This document shows positions 37,393-50,800 of a DNA stretch of 64,000 nt, piece after piece. The DNA comes from Lutraria lutraria (Eukaryota; Mollusca; Bivalvia; Venerida; Mactridae). The notes under the pieces are model-generated. The model ran no database searches, had not been told where the DNA came from, and worked only from the letters and a program-made list of their open reading frames with translations. Made by a program: the position numbers and the translations under genes. Location: assembly GCA_964023205.1 (NCBI GenBank), contig OZ026842.1, positions 35,169,501-35,233,500 of the forward strand, written 5' to 3'. Positions within the stretch are counted from its first letter, which is position 1; each line of letters opens with the position of its first letter.

Positions 37393-40278
37393 GTATCGAC
37401 ACTTTCGTAGATAAACAGCAACGACAACAAAATAACGACTTGATTGCATGATGCTCTTAATGTCAATTCGATGTTAGAAAAAATTGTTCAGACATTTTCT
37501 CTTAAATCCCCATAAGAAAATATTTCAGGTTTACGCCCCACGCATGCGCCAAGGAAGATATAAGGCTATAAAATGCTTGACATCCTTATCATAAAATTGC
37601 GCCAAGACTAATATGTATTTTCGTGTTGTTTCGCTTGTTTTCTGTAGTACTTCAGTTTTATGCCAGTGACTAGTAAGCCTAACTAGCGTTCCTTGATTCT
37701 GTACCAATAATACCCAGTTCTTCACAAGTAACTAATCAGCGACAGAGGACGAATGTCCGTGAACAAAATATTTTCAACCGAAGTAACATGGAGAACATGT
37801 TCTGACATGATATTTGCAAAAAAGTATTTATATTAAATATTCAAGAAATTCGGAACAGCGACCTCATCTGCACAGAACCTGTACTCTATACCCACTCAGC
37901 TAAACCGAATGCCAATAAAGGGACTCCACATCTGAATAAGATCAGTTTGAATACTGCCATTATACGCGCTGAGATTAATTTCAGAAATATTGTAATTGCA
38001 GATACCAAATAGTAATAGCAGATATTAAACTCAATTAAAATAGTTTGACTTCACTAACTGTAAAGACATTTTTGTACTGAAGATCTAAGCAAGTATTGGA
38101 GTGTATTAAAATAAGATTAAAAACTTTTATGCCCCTTGATTATACAGTTTGACAATCACTATCAAGCAATTAAACATTTTAGACATTTAGACTTCGATAG
38201 AAATAAAATAAATCCAGGGTCCAGAACGTTTATTTTTTTCAGTTCATTCAGTGTATAATAATAACATTGATTAAACGAATTTATATAGCCTGTTCAATTA
38301 AAAACAACACATAACTTAAACTTAATTTAGTATCTACCAACGAAATATTTATATTTTGTGTTCAATTGACAGGATGTCATTGTGTCATTCATAAGTATTA
38401 TCCTATACACATTTTCTTCACAAAGAAGTATGAAAGACCAGTTTAATAAATATGCACATGTAACTGTAGGTTATAACGCTTTGGGAGTATACCAAGGCCT
38501 ATTAGATAGTCTGGGGTGATAAAAAAGTTGCAAAAAGGCTATCTCATGTATTTATTTTAATTATATGCTAATAGAAATAAGATGAAACAAAATCGAACAG
38601 TTAATGTTCCATTTAAAAAATTAAAAACATTAATAACTATACATTGGTTGATTAATTATGACGGTCTCCTTAGCAATATCATCATGGTGAATCCGGCTCA
38701 ATAATCAAAATTAATTCCTACATGTGTTCATTAGTCAAAGCCTCTGTTTCATTTTTTTCAAGGGTTGATCGGTGGTCTAGAGGTAATGCAAGCTACTAAA
38801 GGAAATATCGTGGATTGGAATATCGGACTCACTTTACGATATTGCAGGGATATTTTGGTGTCCCCATCCCAACTACCGAGCCACTTACTGTGCTAAGAAA
38901 AGTACAGAAAACGGATGTAACGATGCTCTACACCGAGCTTGATAAAAAATCAGGAAAACTATTCGAAATCAGAGTGGAAATATCAACATCCAGTTCTCTT
39001 GTATCGTAACTCCACCCTCTCTCTGGAGAGACTCTGAAATGACCAAGGCTGTCGAATTGACCGTTTATCAAACAACATAATTATAGATTGTTTATTCACA
39101 CAATACATTCAGAAGCGAATCCAAGTTCAGATATATTTAAAGTTCCATAATCATATAAATTTATCGGTCGTAATAGTTTCCGTTTGTTCTATAACAGAGG
39201 AAACCGGTGTGTTTTCCTCGTCGTGCGTACTTAATTGCAAGAAAAAAAGTTTCCAAAAGCACTATCGTATTTTTTTCAATATCATTGAAAAAATACTATT
39301 TATAGAGCAGTTTTGTTTTCACGCAGTCAAGTTATGCACACTGCATGAAGTGACGTTACGCGCTCTACATATTTCAAGTTTACAAAAGCAAAATTCACAG
39401 CGAAATGAGTGTTTGTAGAAGAAAAAGGGCTTGTTTCGTCGGTGATAATTATCCTGGGATAATATCAGCAATTGTTTGTTTTTGCATATTGTTTTTATAG
39501 CAAAAAGATAATGGGTCTTTAAGAAAGTAGGCAGTAGGAACCTCCCCGGCAAAAACATTTAAATTGAATAAGTGAAATGACGCATTCTGGGGAGTTTTGA
39601 GTCCGAACGCTTCAAAATCGAATGCTTTTTCATTGGATGATGTTTCATTTCTATCTAAGGTCTGGAACTTTTAGGAGTGGGGGCGCCGGTTGTGCACCAC
39701 CCCCTAAAATCGCCAGTAGGGTTAATACTGCAAATTCCCTTAATACTAAGTATGACGCTGATGACGTCAGTTACAAATTCCGACACCATTTCCGTAAACA
39801 ATCCGTGTTTCCGGTAAACAAGTGCAATAATGGACGCTGAACAGCGACGGAGTCGCATAAGATATTTGTTGACGTCGGCGTCGAAACGTCTTGGACCGTA
39901 CAGTTCATAATGACGTTACTAAAGTGACTTTTTTAATTAATGAGTGAAATTATTTAAGATTGTTAATTCTACTTGTGTTGAATTAATTTATTGGCGATAT
40001 AAATATTTAAACACCGCATGCAAAATAAAGAAATGAAACTTTTCCGCCAGTTTTATTATCACCCCTTGCAATTAAATAAAGAATGTCGTTGTATAAATAT
40101 GATATACGTAGGTGATTATTAAGCAAAATGATAATGCAAATTGTGTGTTAGGCAATAACAAAAATGTATAGATTTTCGCCCAAATCTGGAAAATAAAATT
40201 AGGTGGAAGGCTTTTCTTTTGTATTTTAACTCTTAATAATACATGGACATTGTCAACTTCATCATAGCCGACTATCAT

Positions 40279-40416
40279 CAGTGTGGGCCCCTCTACGTTT
40301 TTACTTTTCTTGTCCAAACCGTTTTCTAAAATTTTCTTGTAAAAATAACGCTCATTGTCATAACACTGCCAAACGGTTTGGACAAGAAAAGCAAAAAAGT
40401 AGAGGGCCTACAGTGA
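40279..40416. mobile_element. 138-bp foldback MITE
   Basis: Arms of about 45 bp are inverted and nearly identical (shared core TTTTCTTGTCCAAACCGTTT on the left and its complement on the right), with a loop of about 50 nt. It lies in a part of copy B that has no counterpart in copy A. No target duplication is evident. Confidence 0.75.
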
Positions 40417-41434
40417 CAAAAATCTTAACCGGAGGTAGCCCTTTATGTAAGGAGTTGCAACAATTATGTGGCTTTAGAAGAAAAGAAAAATAATGCACTT
40501 ACGTGATTGTTTTCCTAGTTTAATTGACAGAAAACGCGCTTGTAAAGATAACATTGTGACGTCACTAGGTCACGTGGATTCCCCACACTGATCATACAGA
40601 TTAATGTTTACGACAAAATGTTACTAGCGCTGGTAAGATTTAGAACACGTGGTTCTTAAAAAACTTGGTTTGAAACTTGGCCTTTCGTGCTATGATTTAA
40701 AAATTCAAATTTAGACAAGGGTTATTTTGAAATATTTATCGGGGGAATCTTTTTCAAGGGCGAACTGGGTTATGTGAATTAAATTTCTTTTGAATCACGC
40801 AATTTATATATACGGTGTCACAGAGGTGGCAATTATACCCACACACGCGTTGTCTGTAAAGATCAACGCACACTTGTTCAAGCGACACCTGACTACTTGT
40901 AAGTCGAAAATATTGGATTCAAGGTATTTTATTTTTACTTTTAATATTTAGTTTACTAATATTAGTATACTTGAGCTATTATTTCATTTAAACTTGTATT
41001 CTGAATAAATAAAGATGATTTCAGACATGAATTTCATATCAACGATATATCTACTGTTCTGCCTTCGTATTGTAGTAAACTCAAATTAGACAGTTCATTA
41101 TGATTCCTAGAGAAAAGCACTGGAGGACACCAGCCATCGCCAAAAATATTTTTAAAATCTAAGCCACGTTTCGATTAATTTCGGTAAAGAAATAATTCAT
41201 TAATTTAAACGCATAAAAAATACGAGTTAACTATGAACCAACATTTTCTTTTCAAAGCGGAGCACAATCGAAACATGGGCTGCGTTTATAGTGAAATTAC
41301 AATATGTTGCCGACAAAGTAATGTCGAAGTAAGTGGCAATGGACGTTCAGTAAGGTAAAAATCTTCGTATTAAATCAGTCAGTTTTTTCTGCTGTACAAC
41401 AAAATATTTTTAAAAAGATATGGTTAAAGAGACA

Positions 41435-42427
41435 TACGAGAGGTGTTCAGCTTATATTTGGACAAAATAGAAAATTCTGCAAAGTAGGTTTTTCTCACAT
41501 TTTATTACAATTTATGCTCACTCTGATATCAATGACAATAGTAGATTACTCAATAAGTTTAGGCCATCGTTCCAATGTCTTAATTATGGTTTCCTGGCTC
41601 AGTTTCTTCCACTCGTCCATAAGCGCGTGTTTAAGTCCTGAACATGTGTTGATGTTCCGTTTCTGTTAAAGTCGTTTTAAGATACCCCAGATCCAATAGT
41701 CCAATTGTGCCTAATCAGGAGACTTCAACATCCTTTCTGCATGGGTTATATACAAAATATACTTAACATTATTATTATTGAGGTACAAAAGTATTTGTTG
41801 TTGCAGTGTGACTTGATGTCAAGTACTGATGGAACATCATATCCTTTGCTGTGTTTTCTGGGAAGAGCAATGGCATTTCTTTCTTCAAAACTGGTTTTCA
41901 AACCTCACCAGATTTCACAATTTTTTTCTAATCAGCGCTTCATAATTTCAAGAACAGCATCCAAGACCTTTGTCCGCGATTAATAATCTGACTGGTATTT
42001 AGCTGATGAACGCCACATTTTCCCCGTAGTTTTGCCAGTAATAATTTCGAAATTATACGGTTGACTGTTCCAACAGACGCGCTTAACTATGATATCATTT
42101 CACGTTGGGTTGGTAGATTGGTTTAACTGAACTCCCTTTTTATGGCAAATAGTACCAATAGTACGCCTGGATATATCATTTCAGAAACCTTTCGCCATTT
42201 TCTGGATGCTCCTATAGCTGTGTGTCTTCAAATGTCCAAGCAAGATGCCCTCAACAACATAATCAATTTTCGGCCTAAACATATTGAATGAACGAATTGT
42301 GGGTAAATGTGTATAAAGATTGTATATGACTGCATAGTGTAGAAAACAGATATTTTGATTTTATTGCAAAATCACGGAGAACTCATATATTTTATGGTGT
42401 CCAGTTATAAGTTGAACACCTCTCGTA
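41435..42427 (-). mobile_element. Degenerate Tc1/mariner-type element with TA target duplication
   Basis: The ends ACGAGAGGTGTTCAGCTTAT and, inverted, ACGAGAGGTGTTCAACTTAT are near-identical over about 27 bp, flanked by TA on both sides (41435-41436, 42426-42427). Element size is 989 bp. The minus strand between them reads, with many stops, through a helix-turn-helix-like segment (GHLKTHSYRSIQKMAKGF). It cannot encode a working transposase. Confidence 0.85.
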
Positions 42428-43040
42428 CGTTTGAAATACATTAAGGTACAACAGAAGAGAGCTATGAGGAGAACATTACGAAAATAAAATCGAATCGAAA
42501 GATATTGAAAGAGAAGAAGTTTTAACTTGTTCATATGCAAATTCATTAGCTACTACAACAAAAGTAGAAATAATAAACCATTATAAATTAATTTGCCGAA
42601 ATATACTATCACTGTTTATCGTATAAGAATTACTGCATTTTCATTTATTTTCGTTGGGCTCAATTTTCGTGGTTTTTACTAAAATGGCTATTTCGTGGGA
42701 CATAAATTCGTGGATTTGGATTTTTTAAGGAAATGCCTTATCTCAGCGCTTAAATTCGTAGGACACTACAGGTTTTCTTAACTGTAATATCGTTCTAGCT
42801 TAACAATTAAGAAATAATTTCGTCAACAAAATGCAAGCAATAACGTTGAGCAGTTTTATTTTAACCATTCTGGTTTGAAGTAAAAAAAGATGAAAAACAC
42901 CTTGCCAAAATCGTAACACTATTTCACAATATTTCAGTAAAGGCCAGCAATCCTCTGGAAGACCCACAGTAAATGGGGCACCCCCTCCGTACTCTCCTAG
43001 GTGAGTTTGTCATTGAATCGTAAATTTGTTTGATTTTTAC

Positions 43041-43262
43041 GCACCTTTTCAACAGTCAGAGTCATATGAAGTTGACAGTTCACCTAACTACCGTTCCTGG
43101 GAAGAACCAGTACTATACTCCCATCCTCCGTAAGCAACTGCCCATTTTCTCACATAAAGAGATATGGTCGGTAGCTGGGCCCGAACCCACGACCCTCCAT
43201 CAGTGAGAGGTCACAGTGATTTGAAGTCGGCGACCTTAACCACTCGCCCAACGGAATCGGAC
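43041..43262 (-). mobile_element. tRNA-Ser/Leu-like SINE
   Basis: The minus strand has box A-like GGGCGAGTGGTTAAGG and box B-like GGTTCGGGCCC with the spacing of a long-variable-arm tRNA, followed by an unrelated body. The outer limit at about 43041 is approximate. Confidence 0.6.
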
Positions 43263-45180
43263 GAACTGCATTGGATACCATACGATATATAAAGAACAGA
43301 AAAAAATATGCCGTCCATTAAAGTTTGACAATGTAATTATGTCTAAATGAATTGGTAATAACTGAGACAATCTAATTTTAGGAAATTAATATTATTAACT
43401 CATTTGATTACACGTATTTAGTAGCACTTCCCAATATTATGTACATGTTATATTGATCCATGTTGTAATTTTGTGACATACGTACATACATTTTATATAT
43501 TATTTTGTCAAATATGAAAATTCTATCTTGTTTATTGTGTTTTAGTTGTTGATAGAATACATGTGGTAACCAAAGCTGAGTGTAGTTACGGAATGTTATA
43601 TTAAATATGTAATATAATTTTTTCAGCAATAAGCCGAGTTCTTAGATTCCGACAGAGAAGTAATTAAGTGAAGTCCTTTACTGTAAATGACTGAAACATG
43701 AACTGATAACTAAATCACGTGACCTACTTCATCATCATACTGTGGTTTCATTTAATTTCTGTGGATTCAATTTTGGGATTTTTATTAAAATGGTTATTTC
43801 GTCGATGAAACGAGAATTCATGGATCTGGATTTTTGATAAAGAGTATTACATTGTTTGTATTGTTTTATAGCTCTCTGATACTTTTCCGAACATTTTTAT
43901 GTGACTGTTTGTTTTTGGTAACTCGTCATTTATATTCGCGAGAATTCATCGTGGACAAAAACGACCCAAGAAATCCACGAAATAAGATCCCCAAATGAAA
44001 ATGCATGAATCCATAGTATTCGGTCACATCTTATTATTATTATTAAACGTCTTATAGAAGTTGTCTTTTGTTTTGCTTGCACCCACAGACATATGCCATT
44101 AGGCTTTTTATCTGTTGATTGTTCCTAGACTGTACGTGTTCTGTCCTTCTCCCTTTTTGGAATGTTTCAATCTGTTGGGGGGGGGGGGGGGGCTTTGGGT
44201 TTAGTTGTATTTTGGGGAAGAGGGATTTTTTTGTTATTTCGGGTAATCATCTTCTTATATATATACAGACAAATCTCGTTTAGTGAACTTTCCAATAGTA
44301 TGATTAACTTAATATTACGACCACGTACATTCGGACTAATTTTTATGTGTTTAGACATGAGTAAACCTTAATATTAAAACCTACTTTTTGTCTGCAATGT
44401 GGTCATAATATCAAGGTCTAACGATGTAGATCTTCAGTGTGTTTGACGTTATCATAAATAGATCAAAAAGTGCGTACATAAAGGGGAAATACTCCTGTTG
44501 GTACAGTTGTAGTGTAGATACTGGAGTAGTCGCATTTTGAAATTTCATGTAGTCAGTTACGACATATACAAAGTCAAACAATTGAAAATCAAAGCGCTTC
44601 AATGCACGAAAAATGTTAATAGTCTTATCATATCAATGTCGTTCACTGGGTTTACTATTTTCATATAACAATTTTGTCAAAGAGACACATTTAACTACCT
44701 ATGGCTTAATCGTCTAAAGTATTTTTTTATGACATCGTATTTGGTTAGATGATCATTGAGGTCATTTTTATTTTACGGACATCATGATTATTTGGTTAGT
44801 ACAATTATAAATTATAAATCTGGCTTGGTTTATATTAGCAGAAGCAAAATATCAATTTGCATTGAATAATGGCATGTGGTTGTTTAAAATCTAAGTTTAT
44901 GATACACATCATAGCCAGTAGTGATTAGTTTATTTATTTATTAAAATTGTGTGCCATTGTGTGTTGACCGATTTACACATCTTTAAAAACAAGTCTCACA
45001 CAAGATGCAGTTGTATACTTTCATCAGGAAGTTTGATAATTCACAGAATGTGCCATGCTGACTAGGAGCTAGTATAGCAACAGCATGCATTGTTCACATA
45101 GAGTAAGCACTACCTAGATGCAAGCTCCCTTATATCATAAAGCAGTTTTTTACTCAGTGGGATACCAAATTACATCCAAT

Positions 45181-45765
45181 AAATAAAAAGTCAGTTAAGA
45201 GCACAGTGCAGGTTTGTCTCTATAAGTACAGGGTCCGAGGTTATAAGACTTTAGATCGGTCTCCAAGCTCAAACCTCAAAAGTTAATTATGAACGGACAA
45301 TAATGATATAATTATACATTGTTCTGACAGTATAATTGATCTGAACATGTATTGAAATATTAATAAGCATACTACAGTCATGTAGTAATCGTTTCAATTA
45401 AATTACTTTGAGAACGTAATTGGGATTTGAGGTCGGCGACTATTCTCGAGTTTTATAACACCGGGGCCTAGATACAATAGATTCTTAAACTATTCTTTAA
45501 CACAAACTGTCAGGATAAACAACATGCTTTGTGCAGCAGAGATATACTAAAAGTCCAGAAATATACACATAGTAATGATGACAATGATGATTGAATATTG
45601 ATCACATGATATTGTAATAACATTCACGATTATGATACTAAGATGGTGTTATCATAGGTTTGGCTACTTTGCTCGTTCGTATAAAACGGAGCAAGTCAAG
45701 ACGTATATCTTACATAAAATACCTATACCATTGGTTTACTGTGTGTTCACATAAAGGGTGTTAAG
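45181..45765. other. Presumed intron or 5' flank of the SLC28 gene
   Basis: Non-coding sequence upstream of the first exon I can recognise. Earlier exons of the transporter (cytoplasmic N-terminus and first membrane spans) should lie here or further left but could not be identified. Confidence 0.4.
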
Positions 45766-45901
45766 CTTTGGTGTCTTTTTGTCGGTTGTCACTTACATCA
45801 CCATTGACGGCGCCATCCCTCACCCTGAAAATCTGATATCCGTAGGTGGACTATGTCTCTACTTGTTGATATTCTTCGTTACGTCCTTCAATCCAGCCAG
45901 G
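45766..45901 (+). CDS. SLC28 nucleoside transporter, exon A
   Basis: The frame reads into VVTYITIDGAIPHPENLISV and GGLCLYLLIFFVTSFNPAR, matching the concentrative nucleoside transporter segment that ends with a membrane span just before the V-N-W motif. The donor AGG|GTAAGT at 45902 is a consensus site in phase 0, which joins exactly to exon B (GTT AAT TGG). The acceptor at about 45765 is weak and the exon start is uncertain. The intron that follows is 8.3 kb and carries the Academ-like element. Confidence 0.7.
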
Positions 45902-46430
45902 GTAAGTCAATTACTATGAAATATAATCAAAGTACTGAAAGTACTGTTGGACTTGATTTTTACCATACGAGACAAAAGAGAGAAATGTGTACCCACATCG
46001 TTCGAGCACATACAAATATTTTAACATTTAAAATTACGGACCGATTTTTCATTCATATTGTAATGCAGGTCATATGCATATAGGTAAATGACATAAGCTA
46101 GGACTTTACTACAGTCCCTTTGCTAAAATTTAAAATGAAAAAGCCTGATATTGGAAAGTTTAATGATTAGCACATTAATTGAGGACAATTTCATTGCATT
46201 AAAAACTCTTTATTGTACAAAACTAGTAAACAACACTTCAGTAACAGTAAATACAAATATTGATTCTTCTGGTTTTAACACAACAGAACATCGTCGCATT
46301 GAACACATAGAGTATGGGCTACTTGTACCCTAGGTCCCCCCCAGCGGGATTTTATGACACATATATCATTGTAAAGCTTATTGTATCCCCCATCGAATGT
46401 CACTTGTTGGACGACAAATGGGTGCTGATT

Positions 46431-47806
46431 AAGCCTACAGTATGCGATTGATTATCTCCCCCTGATTTCAAAATATCACGTTTTCAAATTCGTGTATTTA
46501 AGAGATTATGGAGTCCAAATGACCCAGTTATGACCCAGTTATCAACACATATTGCTTAAGATTATTATATTTTATATTGATATAAATACTTGGAAAGGAA
46601 AAGATAACTCTGAACTAAATATAACAAGAATTATGTCCCTTTAAATATAAAAAATAGATAAAACAAATTATTTTCTCAGTTATCATGCATGTATATTGGG
46701 AAACATTTCGCCGAAAATACTGGATATAATTATTTAGATAATACCAGCATCAGAAACCATTTTTAACATATCTATGATTTCTGGTTACTTTGAATATGCA
46801 TGTTATAAGTAATTATATATAATTGCGCTCATACACTATTTCAAATTATTGCACATTTGCTGATTATTCTAGACTACGATTGAAAGAAACACTATTGCTT
46901 GATTTTTTGTCGGAAAAATATTGTGTCTTTTGCAAAATATTAGCAAAAGTAGCGTCAACGTTGGAACTCCATACCTCATATTTAAAGTAATTCTCACGGC
47001 AATAAAAATAATTTGCACCGGTTCACAGTTTCCGTTTCCGATGTCAACAAACGTCGTCTGCTGCAGATGGACATTTGTTTTCTTAGAAATAGACATTACA
47101 GTGGATGTAAGTAGCTTTCCTTCGTATAGTATTGTTTATTATGTATTAATATGTATTTATGTGAATCATCTGAACTCCGCTAGTGCCACGTTTCAAGCGT
47201 GATACCGGAGCGGTATATTTGCCCTAAATAAGATCTGCAGCAAAAGAATCAACAAAATATCGCGTTGTTCTGGAATTTAGATATTGTCAAATAGGAATGT
47301 AAGAGTGGTTTGAATTTATTGGTTACACATACATGGGACATTAATCATGTCAATTTATAAAAAAATATCGCAAACTGTTAAAGCTAAATATTCATAGTAA
47401 AAAACTACGGAAGCGCATTCGGGCCATATTTGCCGTAGATATTCTGCTACATTTGACAGGAGAGTTTCGTTCGAGTATGTTTCGTTGACAATGGAATGGA
47501 ATTGGCAATGAATATTTATACATTTATCATAATTGTCAACGTATTTCAAATAACACGATGTATTGCCGTGGTAGCTCCATGTTCTACTATGTTCAATGAT
47601 TACTGAATGTACGTCCAGATTTCGAAGAAGTAAATATGATATACTACCAAACCCAACAAAATGTATATAACTTCCAATGTTGTAGATTTAAAAAAAGAAA
47701 TATTTATATATAACTTCAATTGTTGTACATTATCCAAAAAATATGATTGATTGACCTGTGTTATGTTCATGAAAAATATGTTTTCAGACTACAATAACCA
47801 GATACC
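46431..47806. other. Left non-coding part of the Academ-like element
   Basis: AT-rich sequence between the left inverted repeat and the start of the broken gene. No second gene is seen. Confidence 0.5.
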
Positions 47807-50800
47807 ATGGACAAAGAACATCCAGTAAAACTAAGTAGACCAAACAGAAGAAAATCAGGAACAGCTAAAAATGTTAGTGAAAAGATCTGCATTCTACACT
47901 TCAGACAAAATAAATCGGACACCACTATTAAACCTTTGACTGACAAAACATTTGAAAAGATTAAGAGTGTTGTGGCTAAAAGACAGGCTTCAGATGAAGA
48001 ACATATTCGCCTAGATGATATTTGTTCTGCAGTTCCTGCCGAAGTAAATCAATATTTACATGGAATACATAGATGGTGCTACCAAAGTTTTACAAATACT
48101 TCTAGCTATCTTAAGAGGAGGAGATTCTGCGATGATTCAACAAAACAGTGCCATAGTGCATCCAAACGGTCCAGAGTGTCCGAAGCATCTACACTCTTAC
48201 CATACGAGTGCATATTTTGTGGAAAAGTACGAAAATCTATCAAACGAAAGGAAGAACCTCTCACTAAATGTCTCACTGCTACAGCAGAAAATAGTATAAA
48301 GGATGCTGCTGATCGAAAACGTGATGAAGAATTATTATGTAAAATCAGAAATGTAGATCTTATCGCAAAAGAGGCATACTACCATCCGACTTGCAGGAAA
48401 GTTTACACCATAGCACGGGAAAGCTTAGATGAAAGTGCCATAGACGACGGTCTTACCAAGGCTCATAAAAACGCTTTTATATACGTATGCAATTACGTGA
48501 TGGAGTCTGTTGTTAAAGGTGGGAATGTGATGCGTATGACGATGTTACGGGAAAAGTATTTGCAGTTCATAATGGATAACAGTCCTGAGTACTATAACCC
48601 TTCATATAAAACAGATAAACTGAAGGATAAACTTCGGCGACAATTTCAAGGTCAGATTCAATTTTGGCAGCCAAATTATAGGAGTGAGCTTGTCTATTCT
48701 AGCACAATCCTAAAAGGTCAGGCTGTAGAGACTGCATTTGAATTGGCAGCATCCGATGAACGATTTATTGAAGATTGCGCTATGATGCTTCGACGCAATA
48801 TTTTGGACCTTAAGGAAGGACAATCATTCAGTGAATGGCCACCAAGAGCAGCAAACTTGTTGTCAATGTCAAGAAACGTTGTATTACCATGTTTATTGGA
48901 ACATTTTCTCGTGATTCTTTTATGTGGTAAAAATGACCCCACTGTGTCGAATAAGACACAAAGACTTGCTAATTCCTTTGGACAAGACCTTTGTCACGCT
49001 GTCACCAATGGAAGACTCAAACTGCCTAAACATCTCTTGCTCGGAATGACTTTGCGGCATATGACGGGTAGTGCCGAGATTCTTACTCTCATGAATCATT
49101 TTGGTCATTGTCAATCTTACTCCCAAGTTCTAGAATTAGAAACGGCCATGTGCAACAGCACTATCGGAAGAGAACATAGTATCCCAGCACCAATATCACC
49201 AACTAACAATATCATTACCCATCTATGCTGGGATAACTTCGACTTAAATGAGGAGACTCCATCTGGATCTGGAACAACTCACTCAGCACACGGTATTGTC
49301 ATTCAGGAGACAACAGACCGTGATGTTACAGGTGAACCAAGAGAATCATCGACGCAGCCGGCGGAGATAACACGATCAAGGTCAGTAGATTATCAACCAG
49401 AAAATATTCCAGAATGTTTCCTGACCAATAAAGCTGAACCAGTTATTAACACATCAATTGTTGCAGTTGGTGAATGTGTGACAGTTGAATTAGCCTCTGC
49501 ATCAGACTTTGCTTGGTTCCTGTGTAGGAAAATTCTGCTTCACGTCAAACAATTAGTGCCTAGTTGGTCTGGATGGGTGTCATTAACTACAGGAACGGAA
49601 CATACGAAGCAGTCCGTCGTTGAATACATGCCTCCCGTAAATGCTCCAATGACAGAAAATGCTAAAGTACAAAAAGTGCTCCAGGAATCACAAAAAGTAT
49701 CCGAGGCAGTTGGTCAGAGGTATAAATTTGTGACATTTGATTTAGCTGTGGCCAAGAAAGCATACGCTATCGCATGGCAGAACCCTAAAAAATGTATAAA
49801 GAGACGATCATTCACCTCGGTGCTTTTCACACACTTGCTTCATATCTTGGTGCACTCGGGAAACGTCTACGTGGTAGTGGATTCTCGGAAATTGTTATTG
49901 AATCGGGTATTTGTGCTAGTGGTTCTTTGGAACAGGTTTTGAACGGGAAACACTACAACAGAGCAATGAGAGTTCATAAGTTGACATTGGAGGCTTTGGA
50001 AAGACTCCTGTTTGTAGAATTTATTGCACATGTGTTCGTCGACGGCGACTATCAACCATACAAGACGGCAATTCCAAATATACAACAACTAGCTGAATAT
50101 CCAGATCACGACTAACTCGCGGCAATGCTCACATATGTCGATTTTATACAATTCTACCAGAAATATCTAGAATTTAAAGATGATGTAAGACAAGGTCATC
50201 TTGGCAAAACGGCCCAGTTCTGGATCGACTATATTGACAAAGTATGGCTTATCCTCACCTTCCTGCGTGCAACAAAGGAGAATGATCTCGACCTTTACAT
50301 TGTGTGTATCCAAAAGATGTGCCCGCTGTTCTTTGCGTATGATCACCAGAATTATGCAAAGTACTTATCAGTGTACCATTTGATATTGGTAAATTTAGAA
50401 TCAACACATCCAGGAGCAAGAGACCTACTCCAACAAAATGGATTCAGTGTCTGCAGATCTGACATCCCAGGTACAAGGAACGCCGTTGACATCACAATCG
50501 AACAGACGATAAACCGACATGCCAAATCAAGAGGAGGAATCATAGGATTTAGCCGAAACTTTGCAGCATACCACAGATGGTGCATGACAAGACATCTACG
50601 AGCTAGCTATGTAGAGGCCACATATGAACTTGCCGATATGTCAACCACAGATGTCGACAGACACAAAGATAATAGGCAAGCAAACAAAACTGCATCAGAA
50701 ACAGACGTACAAAAGGTCTTGACATCTTTTGAGAACTTCGTTAATCCTTTCCGTGTTGACAATAAAGATGCCTTGTACTGTATATCATCAGGGTCACCAC

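Larger units (their letters stand above)
33601..38500. other. Non-coding DNA with several small inverted and tandem repeats
   Basis: AT-rich, no gene seen. It contains the hairpin series at 34579-34722, a foldback element at 35522-35669, an AACGTT-rich element at 37025-37392, and a promoter-like spot at about 34968-35015 with CCCAGAATGCACCGCGC (ZNF143-like) near CCATAATGGC. Confidence 0.45.
38480..45180. repeat. Long dispersed segment, copy B, enlarged by insertions
   Basis: This is the collinear counterpart of 28380-31040. The TIR element is 38513-40070 here, with about 1.1 kb of unrelated DNA inside. A block of about 3.1 kb at 40.9-44.0 kb, absent from copy A, contains a mariner-type element and a SINE. 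A 16-nt G run occurs at 44177-44192. Confidence 0.6.

Noticed and set aside
37861..37920. tRNA-like TTAGCTGAGTGG and TGTTCCGAAT on the minus strand
   Set aside because: Box B is poor and no stable arms form; too weak to list as a SINE.
44177..44192. Long G runs here and at 52817-52836 as quadruplex or switch elements
   Set aside because: Single uninterrupted homopolymers in non-coding DNA, likely slippage products or assembly noise.
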